A stretch of DNA of 46,000 nucleotides from Elusimicrobiaceae bacterium (GCA_017520185.1 JAFXGO010000023.1:1-46000), one strand, 5' to 3'; positions 1 through 7,657 are shown, numbered from the stretch's first letter. The notes: a model not told the origin generated them from the sequence alone. Numbers and translations: made by a program.

Positions 1-133
1 TAGCAACCTGCACCGAAAAAGAGCCATGCTCGGGGCATGTTTTTTCCAACCAGACTTCACTTCCCCGTTGTACTTTAATAGCGGGAATTGTTTTTAGACA
101 AACAGGACACAGCGCTTGGGTTTCTTGTTTCAT
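1..133 (-). CDS. Radical SAM protein, MJ0619/Tes-like N-terminus (partial)
   Basis: The first 44 residues are present; the gene runs off the left edge. They hold a zinc-ribbon-like CPVC pair, then KTCPEHG. This Cys pair plus TCPEHG arrangement is what I know from the N-terminus of a radical SAM family that includes MJ0619 (tetraether lipid synthase, Tes) and many uncharacterised bacterial relatives. The radical SAM CxxxCxxC motif would lie outside the window, so the substrate cannot be named. There is no Shine-Dalgarno. A TAAGAT hexamer preceded by TGT lies exactly 6 nt before the ATG, so the transcript is probably leaderless. Family call from a short N-terminus: moderate confidence. Confidence 0.6.
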   Translation of the reverse strand, partial: MKQETQALCPVCLKTIPAIKVQRGSEVWLEKTCPEHGSFSVQVA

Positions 134-139
134 AGTCTT

Positions 140-148
140 ATCTTAACA
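140..148 (-). promoter_or_regulatory. Extended -10 (TGTTAAGAT) of the radical SAM gene, leaderless type
   Basis: On the minus strand TGT-TAAGAT ends 6 nt before the ATG at 133. Transcription would begin at or next to the start codon. No Shine-Dalgarno is visible. Confidence 0.5.
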
Positions 149-241
149 AAAAAACTACTTTTCGTTCTAGCTGTTTGAAACATCAGCATAGTGCTAGAGA
201 AACTAAAAGCACCGTATTTTAGTTTTGAGTTTATAGCATAA

Positions 242-277
242 ATCCCCGTTAGGATTAACTCCCGACGGGGATTTTTT
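242..277 (+). terminator. Rho-independent terminator-like hairpin
   Basis: ATCCCCGT (242-249) pairs with ACGGGGAT (265-272) and is followed by a T run. It would stop + strand transcription, but no + strand gene precedes it in the window, so it may belong to a lost gene or a small untranslated transcript. Confidence 0.6.
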
Positions 278-290
278 ATGCGCCACTTTG

Positions 291-324
291 AGCATGAAAA
301 ATTTAGCTGATTTTCATGCTTTTT
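291..324 (+). terminator. Second terminator-like hairpin in tandem
   Basis: A perfect 10-bp stem (291-300 with 311-320), a 10-nt loop and a TTTT tail. It lies 14 nt after the previous hairpin and is A/T-rich, so weaker. The region between the radical SAM gene and position 437 holds nothing else I can support. Confidence 0.45.
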
Positions 325-436
325 GGTAAATATTCTCTTTTTATGCTGATTGGGCTAGGTAAGGAAATGGTGCACTTACGATTATTAGTAAAAATTTTTA
401 TAACAAAAATAACTTTTAACAAGCTTGCAACTAAAC

Positions 437-580
437 ATGACCCCGCAAGAAGAACAATTTTTACAAGCGCCCAAAAATGTAAACTTAATGTATGTAAAAC
501 AGCATACGCAAAAAGGGCCAAAGAAATCCTTCCATTTGCTTTCGTTTATACGTCTTCCGTCGGAATTTCTGCTTATCTAA
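437..580 (+). other. Possible short ORF (47 aa), remnant or non-coding
   Basis: ATG at 437 opens a 47-codon frame starting MTPQEEQFLQAP. Its start resembles the first helix of a small protein, and it lies directly upstream of the decayed ankyrin gene, so it could be that gene's old 5' part. No Shine-Dalgarno is seen, overlapping frames on both strands are equally open, and no family is recognised. Low confidence. Confidence 0.15.
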
Positions 581-636
581 AAAACACTTTTTAGATATTT
601 GAATGCTCATGTGTATGAAAAAAGGCGAAAAGAACG

Positions 637-1069
637 GTAATAGATCTTTATAAAGCATATGAACAGCACAATATAGAAAAAGTAAAATGGTTGCTTGAGT
701 ATACTGATGCTGATGTTAACCAACCGCTTATAAATGGAGAAAAAGGAATTGAACAACACGCCCACTCTGCTTTGATATGTGCAGCAATCTTTCAAGATTT
801 TGTTTTACTCGGCCTTTTACTAGAATCCGATGCAAATGAAAATTATAAAAATACATATGAATAAACCGTACAAGATGTTTCTCCTTTAATGTGGGCTATA
901 AACAATAACAATATGCAATTGGTAGCAGCACTTATACAAGCAGGAAGCGATGTGAAGTTTCAAAGGCAAAAAATATATATATCCCAACAAAACAATATTA
1001 GAATTAACCAAAGAAAAAGGATTTACGGAAATTACTAATCTCTTAAAATCCACCGAAGCAAAAGAATAA
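637..1069 (+). pseudogene. Decayed ankyrin-repeat protein gene
   Basis: Translation from 637 gives ankyrin-like text: a helix with NIEKVKWLLEYTDADVN, then ALICAAI and LLLESDANEN, then after a break SPLMWAINNNN and LVAALIQAGSDV. These are the paired helices and the xLL-x-GAD-VN turn of ankyrin repeats. The frame is interrupted by TAA at 862-864, and near 957-962 the reading must shift by one base to continue as TILELTKEKGF to a stop at 1067-1069, a typical ankyrin C-terminal cap. The 5' end is also unclear: an ATG at 615 is out of frame with the repeats. At least two disabling changes make this a pseudogene unless these are sequence errors. Confidence 0.8.
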
Positions 1070-1109
1070 GCATTTCGCTGCTACAACCATACGCTGTGTA
1101 TAAATTTGC

Positions 1110-1140
1110 AACCCCTCGTGAAAGCGAGGGTTATTAATTA
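1110..1140 (+). terminator. Terminator of the former ankyrin gene
   Basis: AACCCCTCG and CGAGGGTT pair around TGAAAG with one bulged C, followed by TTATTAATTA. It lies 40 nt after the ankyrin stop, which suggests the pseudogene was once a complete transcription unit. Confidence 0.6.
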
Positions 1141-1173
1141 TATTTTCTCTTTATTTTTGGAAACTAAAAATAT

Positions 1174-1179
1174 TATTCT
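1174..1179 (+). promoter_or_regulatory. -10 box TATTCT, leaderless type
   Basis: TATTCT ends 6 nt before the ATG at 1186, with no Shine-Dalgarno. No TG extension and no good -35, so this is one of the weaker examples in the window. Confidence 0.35.
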
Positions 1180-1185
1180 ATCTTT

Positions 1186-2478
1186 ATGAAAATTTTTTTA
1201 CTTCTCCTTTTTTTATGTTTCTCGCTCTTTGCTCAGGCCGAAGAATTGACGGTGGGGCAAGTTTCAGTGCAAACTACACGCATGAATCCTCACGTCGTCA
1301 AAAACAAATTCCCTTTAAAAAGCGGAGATGTTTTTTCCCCTCTATCCTACGAATATGCACAAAACAAATTGCACGATATGCGACTGTTTAAAAAGTTGGA
1401 TTTTTCTACACGACAAAATAAAAAAGAAATAGATATTCATATCCAAGCGGAGGACGGCTATTACTTTTTCCCATTGGGGTTTTTTTCTTCGGGAGACAAA
1501 AACGTGCTTTTTTTATCTTTGTTTGAGGGTAATTTCTTTAAACAAGGGGAAACGGCCTTCGCTTCTGCAGGGTTTAGCGATGACGGATATACACTCTCGG
1601 GCGGTTTGGCACTGTCAGACCATTTTTTTAATCTCTCTTTTACCAAACTAGATACAGAACTTCGCTTTTACCCGCATCATTGGTCCAGCACTTACGGAGT
1701 AATGAACGTAAGTGATGACGAGGGAGAATTTGGCTCCCCCATTGGCCAACTCAATATGCGCGATTACAGCCTGCGTTTATTATATGCTCGCCAAATAGAA
1801 AATTGGAGTATTTTTATTGCGCCGGAGTTAAGGCACACTTCTTATTCTCAACCATTAGATGCCGGCAATCATAATCAAATTACCGCAGGCCTTGCCTACC
1901 GCCACCACGTTCGAACATCTTCCGGCATGGGGGCTTTGTTTGGATTTGGCCTTTCCGACAAACAAAAAATGCTGAAGGATTTGCCTTACCCACGATATGC
2001 CTATGCTGCAGATGTTTCTTTTGCCAAAGGCGGTCGTTGGAGCGGAGCAGATGAGGATATCAGCCAGGTTTCTGCTAACTTTTTATGGCAAGCAGAATTT
2101 AAAAGCCGCCATATTTTTTCTATTCAAGTAAAAGGGAAAAACGCCTACGACTCCTCTTTTTCAGACCAAATTTTATCCACAGATTTACTTGGCAAACAAG
2201 GAAAATACCGCCGCCTTATACGCGGAAGTCGCGGAGCGGGACTTACAGCCGCATTTATGTATTATTTACTGCGCAATCAAACGGGGCTTTTGGCTTTTAC
2301 GCCTTTTTATGAGCTGGCCTATATACATACCGCTCATGCGTACCAAAACCATAGCGGTACGGGGGCCACCCTATCTTATAAATTTTGGCGTTTTCCCTTC
2401 CCTTTAGGGCTTAACTATACACATAATTTAAGCGACCACAGCAACGTACTCTCATTTGTCTTAGGCGGACAATTCTAA
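1186..2478 (+). CDS. Omp85-family outer membrane protein with a single POTRA
   Basis: 430 aa. Residues 1-18 are a signal peptide (hydrophobic run, AQA then EE). Residues about 20-95 read as one POTRA domain: a TTRMNP turn, then LKSGDVFSPLSYEYAQNKLHDMRLF, the familiar 'two-helix then F-x-x-V' pattern of BamA/ShlB POTRAs. The rest (about 100-430) is rich in alternating aromatic strands and ends in a C-terminal phenylalanine (VLGGQF), as expected of a BAM substrate. BamA itself has five POTRAs and about 800 aa, so this is a reduced Omp85 paralogue, possibly a TpsB- or TamA-like translocator or a plain barrel. It stands alone with a promoter directly before the ATG. Substrate unknown. Confidence 0.7.
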   Translation: MKIFLLLLFLCFSLFAQAEELTVGQVSVQTTRMNPHVVKNKFPLKSGDVFSPLSYEYAQNKLHDMRLFKKLDFSTRQNKKEIDIHIQAEDGYYFFPLGFFSSGDKNVLFLSLFEGNFFKQGETAFASAGFSDDGYTLSGGLALSDHFFNLSFTKLDTELRFYPHHWSSTYGVMNVSDDEGEFGSPIGQLNMRDYSLRLLYARQIENWSIFIAPELRHTSYSQPLDAGNHNQITAGLAYRHHVRTSSGMGALFGFGLSDKQKMLKDLPYPRYAYAADVSFAKGGRWSGADEDISQVSANFLWQAEFKSRHIFSIQVKGKNAYDSSFSDQILSTDLLGKQGKYRRLIRGSRGAGLTAAFMYYLLRNQTGLLAFTPFYELAYIHTAHAYQNHSGTGATLSYKFWRFPFPLGLNYTHNLSDHSNVLSFVLGGQF

Positions 2479-2511
2479 TTATCTCTTTACAATCTAACCC
2501 TTTTTCCCCCC

Positions 2512-2539
2512 TTGTTTGTGAAATAGGCCTTGATATACT
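2512..2539 (+). promoter_or_regulatory. Promoter of the DPS-like ferritin gene
   Basis: TTGTTT (2512-2517), 16-nt spacer, TATACT (2534-2539) with a TGA extended -10. The 5' leader then carries an AAGGGGG Shine-Dalgarno before the ATG at 2589. No operator palindrome was seen. Confidence 0.55.
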
Positions 2540-2588
2540 AAAAGAACAAAGACAGATTTTCTGTTTAAAATAAAAGGGGGTAGTAATT

Positions 2589-3104
2589 ATGGGATGGAAA
2601 GGCAGAGAATTAGTAGAGAAGTCAGGGCTTGATGTAGAAGAAGTTTTACATTTATTAAATAAAGCCTACTGCGATGAATGGCTGGCTTATTATCAATATT
2701 GGATTGGGGCCAAAGTAGTGGTAGGTTTACCACGTGAAAAAGTGCAGGCAGAACTTATTGAACATGCCAATGAAGAATTGGACCACGCCAACCGCTTAGC
2801 AGAGCGCATTATCCAGTTAGGAGGCACTCCTGTTATTGATCCGAAAAGATGGTTTGAGCTTAGCTCCTGCGGATATTTAGTACCCAAGGATCCGGGTGTA
2901 GATGCCCTGCTTGACCAAAATCTTAAAGGAGAGCGATGCGCCATTGCCGTCTATAAAAAATTATTGGATTTTGTAAAAGGGAAAGATATGATTACCGGTC
3001 ATTTAATCCGTCATATCTTGGAAGAAGAAATTGAACACGAACAAGATTTAGAAGATATCCAAAACGATATCGCACACTTTAGAAACGGGGGCGGCAAAAA
3101 ATAA
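2589..3104 (+). CDS. DPS-like ferritin (DPSL / thioferritin type)
   Basis: 171 aa four-helix ferritin-like protein. Candidate di-iron ligands are E30 (CDEWLAYYQYW), E63 and H66 (EELDH), E115 (GERC), and E147 and H150 (EEEIEH). Two cysteines, C94 (SSCGY) and C117 (GERCAIAVY), flank the fourth ligand region. That pair is the hallmark I associate with the DPSL/thioferritin group of archaea and anaerobic bacteria, which detoxify H2O2 while storing iron. Lack of a signal peptide fits a cytosolic cage. Strong Shine-Dalgarno AAGGGGG. Alternative: bacterioferritin-like protein without haem. Monocistronic, closed by a strong terminator. Confidence 0.8.
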   Translation: MGWKGRELVEKSGLDVEEVLHLLNKAYCDEWLAYYQYWIGAKVVVGLPREKVQAELIEHANEELDHANRLAERIIQLGGTPVIDPKRWFELSSCGYLVPKDPGVDALLDQNLKGERCAIAVYKKLLDFVKGKDMITGHLIRHILEEEIEHEQDLEDIQNDIAHFRNGGGKK

Positions 3105-3121
3105 GAGATCCGCACGTATCT

Positions 3122-3150
3122 AAAAAGCCCCGCTTTCGGCGGGGCTTTTT
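3122..3150. terminator. Strong bidirectional terminator
   Basis: AAAAAGCCCCGC pairs with GCGGGGCTTTTT. It serves the + strand ferritin gene and, read on the minus strand, the pilin fragment at 3176. Confidence 0.9.
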
Positions 3151-3175
3151 GATGAAATTATTAGGATATGTAAAC

Positions 3176-3385
3176 CTAATCCATATAATAGCAAGTTTCA
3201 CTGCCAAGTCCGCAGGTGAGACAAGTTTGACCCGTTGCCGTATTTTTAAATCCTAATTCCTTACAAACATCTCCTCCTCTACATATGCGCTGACCATAAT
3301 AATTCAAAGACCATTTAAACTCTTTTGCGCCTTTGGAATATTCGGCATACACATCCGAATAGGGGTTGTTCAAAAAACGAGTCAA
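3176..3385 (-). pseudogene. Type IV pilin C-terminal fragment
   Basis: About 70 codons matching only the C-terminal half of the pilins in this window: GQRICRGGDVCKELGF, then cysteines and CYYMD at the end (compare CYYMN in the copies at 7077 and 38024). The prepilin leader and N-terminal helix are absent. An in-frame TAG lies just upstream, and only a TTG could open the frame. The truncation point lies about 60 bp from the ispH start, so the 5' half seems to have been deleted between the two genes. It cannot make a pilin. It could be a decaying remnant or a silent donor for recombination. Confidence 0.85.
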
Positions 3386-3432
3386 TACTTTCTAATCTTT
3401 TTCTAATAGAGTCATAGAACTTCTTTATTTTC

Positions 3433-3438
3433 TATAAT
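3433..3438 (+). promoter_or_regulatory. -10 box TATAAT, leaderless type, of the ispH fusion gene
   Basis: A perfect TATAAT ends exactly 6 nt before the ATG at 3445. No Shine-Dalgarno and no convincing -35. If used, the mRNA starts at the start codon. Confidence 0.55.
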
Positions 3439-3444
3439 ATAAAT

Positions 3445-5133
3445 ATGGATAAAGAACAAGGTGTTATTGTTGCTAAATCGGCCGGCTTTTGTCCGGGTGT
3501 TAAGGGAGCTATCGATAAGGTGCTGGAGTTGGAAGCCTCCGGCAAAAAACCTATCTATACTTTAGGCCCCCTTATTCACAACAAACAAGTGACGGATATG
3601 TTGGCCGCCAAACAAATTTCTTCCGTAGATAAACCTGAAGATGCTCAAGACAAATCAGGCGTTCTGGTAATTCGCGCACACGGCATTACCCCTGCCTTTC
3701 GCGCAGAAGTGATGGCCAGCGGCATGAAAGTAGTGGATGCCACTTGCCCATTGGTTAAACATGCCCATGATGTCATTTCTAAATATGCCCAAGAGGGTTA
3801 TCATACCGTCATTGTAGGAGACGGCGGACATGCAGAAGTGATCGGCCTTTTAGGCTGTACACAAGGCAAAGGAATTGTGGTGTCCGGACCGGAAGAAGCC
3901 CAAAATTTACCACACTTTGATAAAGTAAATATCGTTTCTCAAACTACGCAAAAAGAAAGTGTCTTTTTTGCAACGGCTGAAATTATTAAAAACAAAGCCG
4001 ATATTTGCCAAATTTCCAATACCATTTGTCACCCTACCAAATTGCGCCAAAGCGAAACCATGCAAATGGCCAAAAATGCTGATTTGGTAATCGTCGTAGG
4101 AGGCAAACACAGTGCCAATACCGCACGCTTGGCCCTCTTATGCCGCGAATTAGCACCCAAAGTGCTGCACATTGAAACGGAAGCCGAACTGACACCGGAG
4201 CAGGTATTACCTGCCAAACGTATTTTTATTACCGCCGGTGCATCCACTCCCAACTGGGTTATTGACCGCGTGGCCAATTGGGTACGCCAAACCCGTAAAA
4301 AACGCGGGGTATCGTTTACCCATTTTATTCAAAAACTTTGGGCCAAATGGGTATCCGCTTCCATTTATACGGCTTTTGCCGCTTCGGCTTTGACCTATGT
4401 TTGTATGAAATTGGAAGGATTACACTTTCAATGGAAAGAAGTGTTGTTTGCCGGTTTCTTCGTTTATAGTTTAACGGCCGTTAACAGAGCCTATGATGAA
4501 AAACCGCATAGTTTTTCCAAACTAAATTGGACATTGTGGTACGGTGCAGCCGTCGTGGCATTATGTTTAGCAGCCATGATGAGCCTAAAGGCCCTTATGC
4601 TCACTTTGCCAATTTTAATAGCCGGTCTTTTATACCCCTCCCGGCATTTCTTAAAGTCCAAGATTTTATCCATTTCAGGAACGAAGGACTTCTTTACCTC
4701 TTTGGGTTGGGGATATGCTTGTGCTTTTTTACCGGCCTTTGCCAACGATTTACTATTAAGAAAATCTTCTTACTTGGCTATTTTCTATGCCGTACTGTTG
4801 GTATTTATGCGTTCTGTGACGTTGGGTTTTACCTCTGCCAACAAAGATCTGATGATTGGTAAAGAGAGTTTTTATAAAGCCTTCGGCATAGGAAAAACCA
4901 AACTGGCCGTCATGGGCCTTTTGGGCGCATTAACAACCGTACTAGCCGTACTGTTAACCATTACGTGGAAACCGGCTTTGGTAGCCATGTTATTGGTAGG
5001 TAATTTATATACCATCTTTATTGTAATTTATTATTATAGTCACACCGTATCTCGAGGCACTAAAGAGGAAACTCTTATTGATGCCCAATTTTTCGTATTG
5101 TGTATATTAGTGTGGCTTTCTCGTTTCATTTAA
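3445..5133 (+). CDS. ispH: 4-hydroxy-3-methylbut-2-enyl diphosphate reductase (IspH) fused to a UbiA-like membrane domain
   Basis: 562 aa. Residues 1-283 are IspH, the last step of the MEP isoprenoid pathway, making IPP and DMAPP. The three [4Fe-4S] cysteines are C16 (GFCPGV), C101 (DATCPLV) and C195 (TICHPT); H45, H79, E131 and T168 of the active site are present, as is GASTP. Normal IspH ends here at about 290-310 aa. Residues 300-562 add some seven hydrophobic segments. They resemble UbiA prenyltransferases: N347xxxD351 where the first Asp-rich motif would be, YPSR near 397, and TSANKD to FGIGKTK (463-486) like the second motif and its LG tail. Several aspartates are missing, so activity is uncertain. 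The fusion would couple isoprenoid supply to the membrane. Followed by pfk 15 nt downstream. Confidence 0.85.
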   Translation: MDKEQGVIVAKSAGFCPGVKGAIDKVLELEASGKKPIYTLGPLIHNKQVTDMLAAKQISSVDKPEDAQDKSGVLVIRAHGITPAFRAEVMASGMKVVDATCPLVKHAHDVISKYAQEGYHTVIVGDGGHAEVIGLLGCTQGKGIVVSGPEEAQNLPHFDKVNIVSQTTQKESVFFATAEIIKNKADICQISNTICHPTKLRQSETMQMAKNADLVIVVGGKHSANTARLALLCRELAPKVLHIETEAELTPEQVLPAKRIFITAGASTPNWVIDRVANWVRQTRKKRGVSFTHFIQKLWAKWVSASIYTAFAASALTYVCMKLEGLHFQWKEVLFAGFFVYSLTAVNRAYDEKPHSFSKLNWTLWYGAAVVALCLAAMMSLKALMLTLPILIAGLLYPSRHFLKSKILSISGTKDFFTSLGWGYACAFLPAFANDLLLRKSSYLAIFYAVLLVFMRSVTLGFTSANKDLMIGKESFYKAFGIGKTKLAVMGLLGALTTVLAVLLTITWKPALVAMLLVGNLYTIFIVIYYYSHTVSRGTKEETLIDAQFFVLCILVWLSRFI

Positions 5134-5148
5134 AGGTTGGGAGGGATT

Positions 5149-6249
5149 ATGAGCATTAAAAAAATTGGTATTTTAACAGCCGGCGGGGACTGCCCCGGAT
5201 TAAATGCGGTCGTGCGTGCCGTTTGCAAAAATGCCCTTCGTCAAGGGGTGGAAGTATTAGGTTTTAAAAACGGATTTGACGGATTGGTACTCAATGAATT
5301 TATCCGCATCACGTCTGAAACGGTATCCGGCATTTTAACTTTGGGAGGTACCATTTTAGGCACCAGCAATATTGCTAACCCCTTTAAATACACCCTCCCT
5401 CCTTTTGGCTCTGCCGAAAAACCGAATGATTTATCCTCCGTTGCAATACACAATTTCAAAGCCAACCAATTAGATGCCTTAATTACCATTGGTGGAGACG
5501 GCACTCTGACCATGTCTCAAAAATTTGTAGATTTGGGCCTGCCGATTGTTGCCGTACCCAAAACCATTGATAATGACCTTTCCGCTACTGACCAAACCTT
5601 TGGTTTCGATTCTGCCTTGACCGTAGCCACAGAAGCCATTGACCGCATTCACACCACCGCTCAAAGCCATCACCGCGTGATGATTATTGAAACGATGGGC
5701 CGTTATGCAGGCTGGATCGCTTTACGTTCTGCTATTGCCGGCGGCGGTGATATTATATTGATTCCGGAAATTCCATACAATGATGATGTCATCGTAGAGT
5801 ATCTGCTCAACCGCAAAAGTCAAGGTAAAAACTTTAGCATTATTGTAGCGGCAGAAGGCGCTAAAAATGAAAAAGGAGAGCAAGCCATCACCCGTACGGT
5901 GGCTGCCAGCACAGACCCGATTCGCTTGGGCGGTATTGCTTATAAACTCAGCGATATGATTGAAAACCGCACCCAAATAGAGTCTCGTGCGTGTGTGTTG
6001 GGCCATATGCAACGCGGAGGCACTCCCACCGCTTTTGACCGCTGGCTCTCTACTTTGTACGGAGCGAAAGCCTTTGATATGGTCATGGAAGAAAAATTTG
6101 GCTATATGACCGCTTTCCGCAACTTTGGCATTACGGAAGTAAAAATAGCCGATGCTATCAGTAAATTAAAATTAGTCGATCCCAACGGAGAAGAAGTAAA
6201 AGCCGCCCTGAAAATAGGTATGAGTTTTGGTTCTGCCCAAATTGGCTAA
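5149..6249 (+). CDS. pfkA: 6-phosphofructokinase
   Basis: 366 aa. Phosphorylates fructose 6-phosphate in glycolysis. Signatures: GGDCPGLN at the N-terminus, IGGDGTLTMS, VPKTIDNDL with TDQTFGFDSA, and ETMGRYAGW. The phosphoryl-donor positions read Gly in GGDGT and Lys in PKTIDND. Classical ATP enzymes have Gly/Gly and PPi enzymes Asp/Lys, so this Gly/Lys combination places it in the mixed group III, where I would favour ATP but cannot decide. The start is the ATG at 5149, preceded by a GGGAGGG Shine-Dalgarno; an upstream TTG at 5137 lies within that ribosome site and is unlikely. It lies 15 nt after ispH and 12 nt before the methyltransferase, so the three probably form an operon. Confidence 0.9.
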   Translation: MSIKKIGILTAGGDCPGLNAVVRAVCKNALRQGVEVLGFKNGFDGLVLNEFIRITSETVSGILTLGGTILGTSNIANPFKYTLPPFGSAEKPNDLSSVAIHNFKANQLDALITIGGDGTLTMSQKFVDLGLPIVAVPKTIDNDLSATDQTFGFDSALTVATEAIDRIHTTAQSHHRVMIIETMGRYAGWIALRSAIAGGGDIILIPEIPYNDDVIVEYLLNRKSQGKNFSIIVAAEGAKNEKGEQAITRTVAASTDPIRLGGIAYKLSDMIENRTQIESRACVLGHMQRGGTPTAFDRWLSTLYGAKAFDMVMEEKFGYMTAFRNFGITEVKIADAISKLKLVDPNGEEVKAALKIGMSFGSAQIG

Positions 6250-6261
6250 CAGGAGTGAAAA

Positions 6262-7011
6262 ATGAGTGAAAATTTAGATATTCTCTACGGTATACATGCC
6301 GTAATGGAAGCCTTGAAAAGTAAAAAAAGAAACGTGGTGCAATTATACGTTTCCGATAATAAAGCCGGCCATCGTGCCGTAGAAGAAATTATTCGTCTGG
6401 CCAAACGCAACAATGTTAAAATTGACCGCATGGATTTAAAAGTGATGGACCGCCTGACCAAAGGGGCCAACCATCAAGGTGTGTTGGCCAAAGCACAACC
6501 CGTACGCTTGATGAAATTATCCACTGCCATGTATGAAGCCGACGGAAATAAAAAAGATTTGTGGCTGGCTATTGACGAAATGACCGACCCTCAAAATTTG
6601 GGTGCCATTATCCGCAGTGCCGCTTGTTTGGGATTTTCTACCATCATCTTGCCTCAACGCAGAACGGTGGGTTTAACTCCTGCCGTATATAAAGTGGCCT
6701 GCGGCGCGGTGGAAAATGTAAATATCGTAGAAGTGGCCAATTTATCCAACGCCTTGCTGGATTTAAAAGAGGAGGGCTTTTGGATTTACGGGGCGGATAT
6801 GGACGGACAATCCATCACCCAAACCGATTATGCCTCTCCGGCGGTATTGGTCATCGGCTCTGAAGGAACGGGTATCCGCGAAAAGACTGCCGAAAACTGT
6901 GATCAAATTATTTCCATTCCGCAAAAAGGTGGCGTAGAAAGTTTAAATGCTTCTGCCGCAGCCAGCATTATCATGTATGATATGATGGCCAAAGTGCAAC
7001 TGAAAAAATAA
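6262..7011 (+). CDS. rlmB: 23S rRNA (guanosine-2'-O-)-methyltransferase, RlmB/TrmH family
   Basis: 249 aa SpoU-family enzyme. The N-terminal substrate-binding domain begins LYGIHAVMEAL and ends with NHQGVLA; the SPOUT knot carries the three motifs IDEMTDPQNLGAIIRSA, VIGSEGTGIR and IPQKGGVESLNAS (the last has V where many have M). The full set and the length match RlmB, which methylates G2251 of 23S rRNA in E. coli, though a tRNA target as for TrmH relatives is possible. Shine-Dalgarno AGGAGTG precedes the ATG. Last gene of the ispH-pfk unit, closed by a perfect terminator. Confidence 0.85.
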   Translation: MSENLDILYGIHAVMEALKSKKRNVVQLYVSDNKAGHRAVEEIIRLAKRNNVKIDRMDLKVMDRLTKGANHQGVLAKAQPVRLMKLSTAMYEADGNKKDLWLAIDEMTDPQNLGAIIRSAACLGFSTIILPQRRTVGLTPAVYKVACGAVENVNIVEVANLSNALLDLKEEGFWIYGADMDGQSITQTDYASPAVLVIGSEGTGIREKTAENCDQIISIPQKGGVESLNASAAASIIMYDMMAKVQLKK

Positions 7012-7032
7012 AGTCATTCAAACTTTACAAAT

Positions 7033-7062
7033 AAAACACCCCGCTTTTTGGCGGGGTGTTTT
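7033..7062. terminator. Bidirectional terminator between rlmB and pilin
   Basis: AAAACACCCCGC and GCGGGGTGTTTT form a perfect 12-bp stem around TTTTTG. It serves the convergent + operon and the minus-strand pilin. Confidence 0.92.
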
Positions 7063-7076
7063 ATTTAAAATGGGTT

Positions 7077-7556
7077 TTAGTTCATGTAATAGCAGGTATC
7101 ACCCGTTCCGCTGACACATTGATCACCGGAACCCCAAGCACTAAAACCAATATCTCTACACAAAGAATACCTTGTTGAAGCAGCTTTACAAATGCGATAT
7201 CCCAAAGAATTCATGTGCAAAGTGACAGAATCAGGATTATAGCGCGCCCCCGCCACAATAAACGGCCCTTCCGAAGTACAATCTCCGGTAATTCCATAAG
7301 TAAAATATTTAGAATCTTCTACATCAACGGAAAGGGCGCTCGGTGTTATATATGTGGCTGACGGATTTTCTAAACAATATACTTGTCCTGCTTTCAGTAA
7401 AGCACTCATATTGCTCCATGCTTCAGCAGTACGGCTTTTAAGCACCGTTTTTTGATATTGCGGCAAAGCCACCGCAGACAAAATACCGATAATTAACACC
7501 ACTACCAACAATTCAATCAGCGTAAAACCGCTGCTATTTTTAAATGATTTTTTCAT
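7077..7556 (-). CDS. Type IV pilin-like protein (copy A)
   Basis: 159 aa. The leader is MKKSFKNNSG-type, cut after Gly before FTLIELL (prepilin peptidase site, Glu at mature position 5). The helix [19 protein letters not shown] is followed by LPQYQKTVLKSRTAEAW. The C-terminal globular part has paired cysteines (RICKAAS...CRDIGF) and ends CYYMN. The start is the ATG at 7556, with an AAGGA Shine-Dalgarno; in-frame codons further up are upstream sequence. It stands alone with its own promoter and terminator; no pilus assembly gene is nearby. Likely a major or minor pilin, or a pseudopilin, of a type IV pilus or secretion system encoded elsewhere. Confidence 0.85.
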   Translation of the reverse strand: MKKSFKNSSGFTLIELLVVVLIIGILSAVALPQYQKTVLKSRTAEAWSNMSALLKAGQVYCLENPSATYITPSALSVDVEDSKYFTYGITGDCTSEGPFIVAGARYNPDSVTLHMNSLGYRICKAASTRYSLCRDIGFSAWGSGDQCVSGTGDTCYYMN

Positions 7557-7594
7557 AGTGTAAGTCCTTTTTGATTTAAATTCCCTGCTCTTTA

Positions 7595-7623
7595 AATTTA
7601 ACAAAAAAAAACTAAAACGCCAA
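7595..7623 (-). promoter_or_regulatory. Promoter of pilin copy A
   Basis: TTGGCG (7618-7623), 17-nt spacer, TAAATT (7595-7600) with TGT immediately before it (extended -10). The 5' leader is about 30 nt and carries AAGGA. Confidence 0.6.
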
Positions 7624-7657
7624 GTATTTTTAATTTCCGATGAAAAAATGCTCAATA

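Noticed and set aside
303-594. Open frames of 72 and 92 codons on opposite strands
   Set aside because: Both overlap the tandem hairpins or each other, lack ribosome sites, show no family and have atypical composition.
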